From positions 2,170 to 12,397 of the forward strand of contig JAOZTV010000061.1 of assembly GCA_029939015.1 (NCBI GenBank): a stretch of DNA of 10,228 bases, written 5' to 3'. Positions 6,751 through 10,228 of the stretch are shown here, piece after piece. Under the pieces are notes generated by a model. That model ran no database searches. It saw only the letters and a list, made by a program, of their open reading frames with translations, and was not told where the DNA came from. The DNA is from Candidatus Aminicenantota bacterium. GTDB taxonomy: Bacteria > Acidobacteriota > Aminicenantia > UBA2199. Within the stretch, counting starts at the first letter, position 1; each line of letters opens with the position of its first letter. The translations under genes were made by a program, and so were the position numbers.

Positions 6751-6779
6751 TTTACATTAAAATAATTACACATTATACT
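6751..6779 (+). promoter_or_regulatory. Sigma70-type promoter of the propeller operon
   Basis: TTTACA at 6751-6756 (5/6 to TTGACA) and TATACT at 6774-6779 (5/6 to TATAAT) are separated by exactly 17 bp. The start is expected near 6786, giving a leader of about 20 nt with AAGGAG (6793-6798) eight bases before the ATG. The arrangement is almost the same as that of the YedE promoter. No terminator was seen between the regulator gene and this promoter, so some read-through is possible. Confidence 0.65.
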
Positions 6780-6806
6780 AAAACCTAAATATAAGGAGAA
6801 TTTATT

Positions 6807-7883
6807 ATGTTTAAGAAGGATTTTATTTTTCAAAAATTAATTATTTATTTATTTCTAATATCCCCTATTGCTTTGTTTTCTACAAAGATAGGAACTCTTA
6901 ATGATGTTCTAAAACCTCAAATGATAAAAGTTTATGATAATGAACTTTTTGTTGTTGAAGGACATAAGGTATTTATCTATTCTTTAAAAGATTTAAAAGT
7001 CAAAAAAATAATTGGGAAGTTAGGTGAAGGACCTGAAGAATTTAAACTAGACCCTGCTAGAACCTTGATAGTCAATGTTTTTAAGGACTATATCCTGGCA
7101 GAAAGTAGGCATAAAATAATATTTTTTTCAAGAACCGGTAAATTCATTAGAGAAATGAAGAAAAACAGGACAATACTTCAAATTGTTCCTGTAAAAAAAA
7201 ACTTTCTTATTTTTGAAATTGATTATAAGAAAGATGGAAAAAACCATTTTGTATTAGATCTTTATAATTCAAAAATGGAAAAAATAAAGAAATTATTTAA
7301 ACAAAAATTCTTTTCCTATGAGAATAAATTATTTGTAATGCCTGATTCTTTGAACTACTGCGTAAATGACAATAAAATATACATCGAAAAGAGTACAGAA
7401 GGTTTTATTATAGATATATATAATAGTGATGGGGAAAAAATTGACCAGATTGAAAGAGATTTTAAAAAGCTCAAAGTATCTGAAGCTGAAAAAAAGATTG
7501 CATTAAAAGAATATCTTAATAACCCGGCTCTTGTAAATGCAAAAAAAAGAAAAGGTGAAGCTTTTGTCAACAAATATATAAAAAGTTTAAATATTATATA
7601 CCCTGACTATTATCCACCAATTCAATATATTACAGTAAATAATAATAAAATTTACATACAAACTTATGAAAAGAAGAATGGAAAAATAAAATATATGATT
7701 TATAATACTAACAAAAAAGAATTTAAAGAAATTTATTTCCCAAAAGTTAAAAAAGCAGATTTTCTTGTTCAAATGCAGGGAGATAAGAAATTTTCCACAA
7801 TTTCAAATAATAGATTTTACTATTTAAAGAATATTGAAACAGAAGATGGAGAAGATTGGGAGTTGCATGTTGAAGATATATAA
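6807..7883 (+). CDS. Exported 6-bladed beta-propeller protein
   Basis: The product is 358 aa. The start is set by AAGGAG eight bases upstream. An N-terminal signal peptide (basic MFKKDF, hydrophobic stretch to about residue 25) predicts export; there is no lipobox cysteine, so it is not an obvious lipoprotein. The diagnostic segment is IIGKLGEGPEEF at about 68-79, the G-x-GEGP-(E/G)-EF motif that marks one blade of bacterial 6-bladed propeller proteins. Blade-like strands recur (NELFVVEGHKVFIYS, DYILAESRHKIIFFS, NNKIYIQTYE). A charged helical insertion lies at about 220-260, and the protein ends in DWELHVEDI. The paralogue encoded at 9110-10117 has the same GEGP motif, the same IDxxNSxGEKID segment and the same WELxVxDI end. 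The family is common in secreted-protein-rich phyla and its function is not established. It is the first gene of a probable two-gene operon, 15 bp before the next start, with a candidate regulator site upstream. Confidence 0.78.
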   Translation: MFKKDFIFQKLIIYLFLISPIALFSTKIGTLNDVLKPQMIKVYDNELFVVEGHKVFIYSLKDLKVKKIIGKLGEGPEEFKLDPARTLIVNVFKDYILAESRHKIIFFSRTGKFIREMKKNRTILQIVPVKKNFLIFEIDYKKDGKNHFVLDLYNSKMEKIKKLFKQKFFSYENKLFVMPDSLNYCVNDNKIYIEKSTEGFIIDIYNSDGEKIDQIERDFKKLKVSEAEKKIALKEYLNNPALVNAKKRKGEAFVNKYIKSLNIIYPDYYPPIQYITVNNNKIYIQTYEKKNGKIKYMIYNTNKKEFKEIYFPKVKKADFLVQMQGDKKFSTISNNRFYYLKNIETEDGEDWELHVEDI

Positions 7884-7898
7884 AAAGAGGAGAATATT

Positions 7899-9056
7899 AT
7901 GAACAAAAATTTAATTAAATATATCATTTGGTTTTTATTTTCAATTACTTTGTTTTCATCTGAGGTTCATTCAGATATTTTTGCAAAATTTAAAAATATT
8001 AAAGGAAAATATTTGGGTCAAACACATCCTGGAGTAATACCAAAATTATTTGACCCATTTTTACTTGATTATAAAAGACATCATATCCATTCTGCTCCGG
8101 CATTTTCACCCAATGGAGATGAAATGTATTTCTCCCTTTATGAAGACAATAAATTTCCTCAAAAAATTTTTTATACAAAAATGTCATCGAATGAAGAATG
8201 GTCAAAACCGGCATTAGTTTCTTTTTCTGGAATTTACCAAGATGGTGGTCCAGTTATGTCGCCGGATGGTAAAAGATTATATTTTTATTCAAGACGTCCT
8301 TATAATGATGGTGATAGTATTCAAAAAGAATCTCATATATGGTTTGTAAATAGAGTTAAAAATGGATGGAGCAAACCAGTAATATTATCAGTTGATCCTC
8401 CTATAGGATTAGCTAATTATCCTTCACATTTTGGAAAAAACGGTACATTTTATTTTAAGGCTAAATTGGGTAAGAAGAACCATAAAATCTATAAAAGTAT
8501 TATTAAAGGAAGAAAGATTGAATCTGTAAAGAAAATGCTAAAACCTGTTACAGTTGACCCAAGAGGAGAATATCTAATATATGACAAGAACTACTGGAAC
8601 GTTAATACAATACGTTTTGAGATAGGTTTTAAAACTACTGATGGCTCATGGACCAAACCACGCTCTATGGGTGATACTATTAATATGAAAGAGTCACGTT
8701 TCCCTAGATTTTCTCCAGATGGAAAATATTTTTTCTTTACTAATTACCGGTCTGGGTATGAAAAAATCTATTGGGTTGACAGAAAACTTTTTAAGATTTT
8801 AAAAAAACATGACCTTAACCTTATTAGTCGTTTATCTAATATTATTAAAATAAAGGGAATTAAAGAAGCTGGTGTACAATATAAAAAAATGAAAAATACA
8901 TTATCTGCTTATTATCCTTTTTCATCCAAAGTATTAAATGAGGTGTCCAATATTTTTCTTGCAAAAGGTAAAAAAAAATTAGCATTGAAAATTTTAAAAT
9001 TAAACATTTCTCTATATCCAAAAGAAAAACTTTTAATTGAGAAATTAATGGATTAA
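7899..9056 (+). CDS. Exported PD40 (TolB-like) beta-propeller protein with TPR-like C-terminus
   Basis: The product is 385 aa. AGGAG at 7888-7892, six bases before the ATG, sets the start. A signal peptide (MNKNLIK, hydrophobic core, likely cut near VHS-D at residue 25) predicts export. After it comes YLGQTHPGVIPKLFDPF (about 38-54), then PD40/WD40-like repeats: APAFSPNGDEMYFS (66), GGPVMSPDGKRLYFYS (116), NYPSHFGKNGTFYF (173), PVTVDPRGEYLIYD (216) and RFPRFSPDGKYFFFTN (267). SPDGK-x-(L/I)-YF is the signature of TolB-type propeller blades. Residues about 303-385 are helical and Lys-rich, and the last 45 resemble a TPR hairpin (LNEVSNIFLAKGKKKLALKILKL). Such proteins often act as periplasmic or secreted binding scaffolds; no catalytic motif is visible. 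The 15-bp gap from the preceding propeller gene implies co-transcription. The specific role is unknown. Confidence 0.78.
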   Translation: MNKNLIKYIIWFLFSITLFSSEVHSDIFAKFKNIKGKYLGQTHPGVIPKLFDPFLLDYKRHHIHSAPAFSPNGDEMYFSLYEDNKFPQKIFYTKMSSNEEWSKPALVSFSGIYQDGGPVMSPDGKRLYFYSRRPYNDGDSIQKESHIWFVNRVKNGWSKPVILSVDPPIGLANYPSHFGKNGTFYFKAKLGKKNHKIYKSIIKGRKIESVKKMLKPVTVDPRGEYLIYDKNYWNVNTIRFEIGFKTTDGSWTKPRSMGDTINMKESRFPRFSPDGKYFFFTNYRSGYEKIYWVDRKLFKILKKHDLNLISRLSNIIKIKGIKEAGVQYKKMKNTLSAYYPFSSKVLNEVSNIFLAKGKKKLALKILKLNISLYPKEKLLIEKLMD

Positions 9057-9062
9057 ATACTA

Positions 9063-9090
9063 TTGAGCAATTATAATAATAATCACTCAA
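9063..9090. terminator. Weak hairpin between convergent genes
   Basis: TTGAG (9063-9067) and CTCAA (9086-9090) could form a 5-bp stem with an 18-nt AT-rich loop in the 53-bp gap between the two convergent genes. A bidirectional terminator would be expected in this position, but the stem is short, the loop is large and no strong U-tract follows on either strand. Treat this as a guess. Confidence 0.2.
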
Positions 9091-9109
9091 ATTTAGGCAA
9101 TATTTTCAA

Positions 9110-10117
9110 TTAAATATCTATTACAACCAGTTCCCAAGTCTCAGTATCCTGGTTTTCTATAAGCTGATAGACTTTATTATCCTTAATATCAAATGGGAAC
9201 CATTTCTTTAAGGAAATCTCTTTTAATGGAACTAATGTGTCTTTTATTAATTTACCTTTTAATCCAAACACAAGGCACTGATTTTTTAAATTTATAGTTT
9301 TATGGGTAAAAACATACAGTTTATTATCTGAAACTCTAAATGTTCTGATAGCAGGATACTCTTTAGGAAAAAAAATCTTCTTTTTAAAAATCTTATATAC
9401 AGATGGTTGATCAACTTTCAGTTGATCTATCTTCGCCTTAGCATCCTTCTCTGTAAATTTGATTTTATGTAGAGGAGATTTAATTATATCTATTTTTTCT
9501 CCCAAACTATTAAAAACATCAATTTCCAAATCTTTTGATTGACACAAATATATTTTATTATTATAAATTTTATATCCAAAATATTTTTTATAATAAAACA
9601 GTCCTCTTTTTGCATCAAGGTCATTCGGTATTCGAATAAATTCTTTTAATTTTTTTAAATTTGAATCTGCTATATGTAATACCTGGAATCTATACTTTTT
9701 ATTATCAAGCAAATCAGTCCAAACTACATAGTTTGTATTTAAAGGTTTTACTTCAAAAAAATCCGGAATAGTTTTTATTGTATTTTTATAAACTCCATCA
9801 AGAGAATAAAAAGTAGCCTTCATTAAGCTGGTTACAACAATTTTTTCCTTTGAAACATTTAAACGAATATTTGTAAATCCACTCAAAGTACCGATCATAT
9901 ATTCCTGTGGGCCTTCTCCTCTGCTACCAAAACTTGTTTTGAATTTCAAATCTTTTTTAGAATAAATGAAAACTGAAGCTTTTTCACTTATAATAATATT
10001 TTCTTCCCCGACTAAGATTTTCTTAGGATAAGTTAACTCAGATAGAACAGTTCCACTCTTTAAAGTAAGAGTTGAAATCATAACCAAAATTATTAAAAAA
10101 AAACTTAATATCTTCAT
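9110..10117 (-). CDS. Exported 6-bladed beta-propeller protein, paralogue of the one at 6807-7883
   Basis: The product is 335 aa. In-frame ATGs exist at 10171 and 10129, but the ATG at 10117 has GGAGG (10127-10123) five bases upstream and begins directly with a signal peptide (MKILSFFLIILVMISTLTLK). There is no lipobox cysteine. FGSRGEGPQEY at about 63-73 is the GEGP blade motif, preceded by ASVFIYSKKDLKFK, which closely matches HKVFIYSLKDLKVK in the plus-strand paralogue. Other shared segments are EIDVFNSLGEKIDII (about 198-212), the EYPAIRTFRV stretch (about 253-262) and the C-terminal TWELVVIDI. The two proteins clearly share ancestry but are well diverged, and this one has a shorter middle. 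It is predicted to act outside the cytoplasm; its ligand or partner is unknown. It is a separate minus-strand unit convergent with the plus-strand operon, so the pair arose by duplication with inversion or by independent acquisition. Confidence 0.78.
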   Translation of the reverse strand: MKILSFFLIILVMISTLTLKSGTVLSELTYPKKILVGEENIIISEKASVFIYSKKDLKFKTSFGSRGEGPQEYMIGTLSGFTNIRLNVSKEKIVVTSLMKATFYSLDGVYKNTIKTIPDFFEVKPLNTNYVVWTDLLDNKKYRFQVLHIADSNLKKLKEFIRIPNDLDAKRGLFYYKKYFGYKIYNNKIYLCQSKDLEIDVFNSLGEKIDIIKSPLHKIKFTEKDAKAKIDQLKVDQPSVYKIFKKKIFFPKEYPAIRTFRVSDNKLYVFTHKTINLKNQCLVFGLKGKLIKDTLVPLKEISLKKWFPFDIKDNKVYQLIENQDTETWELVVIDI

Positions 10118-10143
10118 TTTTTCCTCCATATTTTCTTTTATAA

Positions 10144-10171
10144 ATATTATATAAAATTGTTTAACATTCAA
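10144..10171 (-). promoter_or_regulatory. Tentative promoter of the minus-strand propeller gene
   Basis: Read on the minus strand, TTGAAT (10171-10166) and TAATAT (10149-10144) are 16 bp apart. A better -10 match, TATAAT, overlaps at 10151-10146, but its spacing to TTGAAT is only 14 bp. The start would lie near 10138, which gives a short leader containing the GGAGG at 10127-10123. Which -10 box is used cannot be decided by eye. In the rest of the upstream region to the window end I see nothing else that I can support. Confidence 0.35.
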
Positions 10172-10228
10172 TACTTGTGTAGCACGAAGTTATTTCATCC
10201 CCTGTATTTTATTCCATATTGACAGAAA

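Noticed and set aside
10118..10171. Longer start (10171 or 10129) for the minus-strand propeller gene
   Set aside because: The extension places charged residues ahead of the signal peptide, and the GGAGG serving the ATG at 10117 would be coding sequence.
10219..10228. TTGACAGAAA at the right edge as a third copy of the TGACA/TGTCA regulator site
   Set aside because: Only one half-site (TGACAGA) is visible before the window ends, and the same 10-mer occurs inside the PD40 gene at 8777-8786, so it is not specific enough to call.

Overview
This is an AT-rich window (roughly 30% GC by eye) from a bacterium. It holds six complete protein genes, four of them encoding predicted exported or membrane-anchored beta-propeller proteins. 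Five of the six genes have a clear AGGAG-type ribosome binding site, and two have textbook sigma70 promoters with 17-bp spacers. That argues against Bacteroidota, which mostly lack Shine-Dalgarno sites and use a different -7/-33 promoter, even though the two-component-type propeller regulator and the 6-bladed propeller proteins are common there. Expanded families of secreted 6-bladed propeller and PD40 proteins are also typical of Acidobacteriota/Aminicenantes-like candidate phyla. I lean towards such a lineage but cannot fix the taxon from the sequence.

Layout. 1-49: intergenic edge with a short tandem 8-bp repeat. 50-2122 (minus): exported calcineurin-like metallophosphoesterase with an Fn3/purple-acid-phosphatase-type N-terminal region. 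2123-2266: divergent intergenic region with a strong promoter for the next gene, bracketed by a perfect inverted repeat. 2267-3778 (plus): YeeE/YedE-family (thiosulfate/sulfur transport) membrane protein, followed by a stable stem-loop. 3779-4001: regulatory region with a palindromic site and a consensus -10 box. 4002-6692 (plus): membrane-anchored sensor-regulator with fourteen propeller repeats, a Y_Y_Y domain, one transmembrane helix and a LuxR/GerE-type DNA-binding domain. 6807-7883 and 7899-9056 (plus): a two-gene operon for a 6-bladed propeller protein and a PD40/TPR-like protein, both with signal peptides. 9110-10117 (minus): a second 6-bladed propeller protein, paralogous to the first and convergent with the operon.

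How the parts may work together. The sensor-regulator resembles the periplasmic half of Bacteroides hybrid two-component sensors, but the histidine kinase is replaced by a direct DNA-binding domain. A 16-bp site (13/16 identical, containing a TGACA-N2-TGTCA-type dyad) lies upstream of both its own gene and the operon after it. The distance to the inferred transcription start is similar in both cases (about -78 and -70). The simplest model is a membrane-tethered activator controlling itself and the adjacent exported propeller genes; this is inference. The regulator gene also appears to be leaderless, with TATAAT ending 6 nt before its ATG and no Shine-Dalgarno site. The phosphoesterase and YedE genes on the left look like separate transcription units. 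No RNA genes, CRISPR arrays or insertion sequences were seen.
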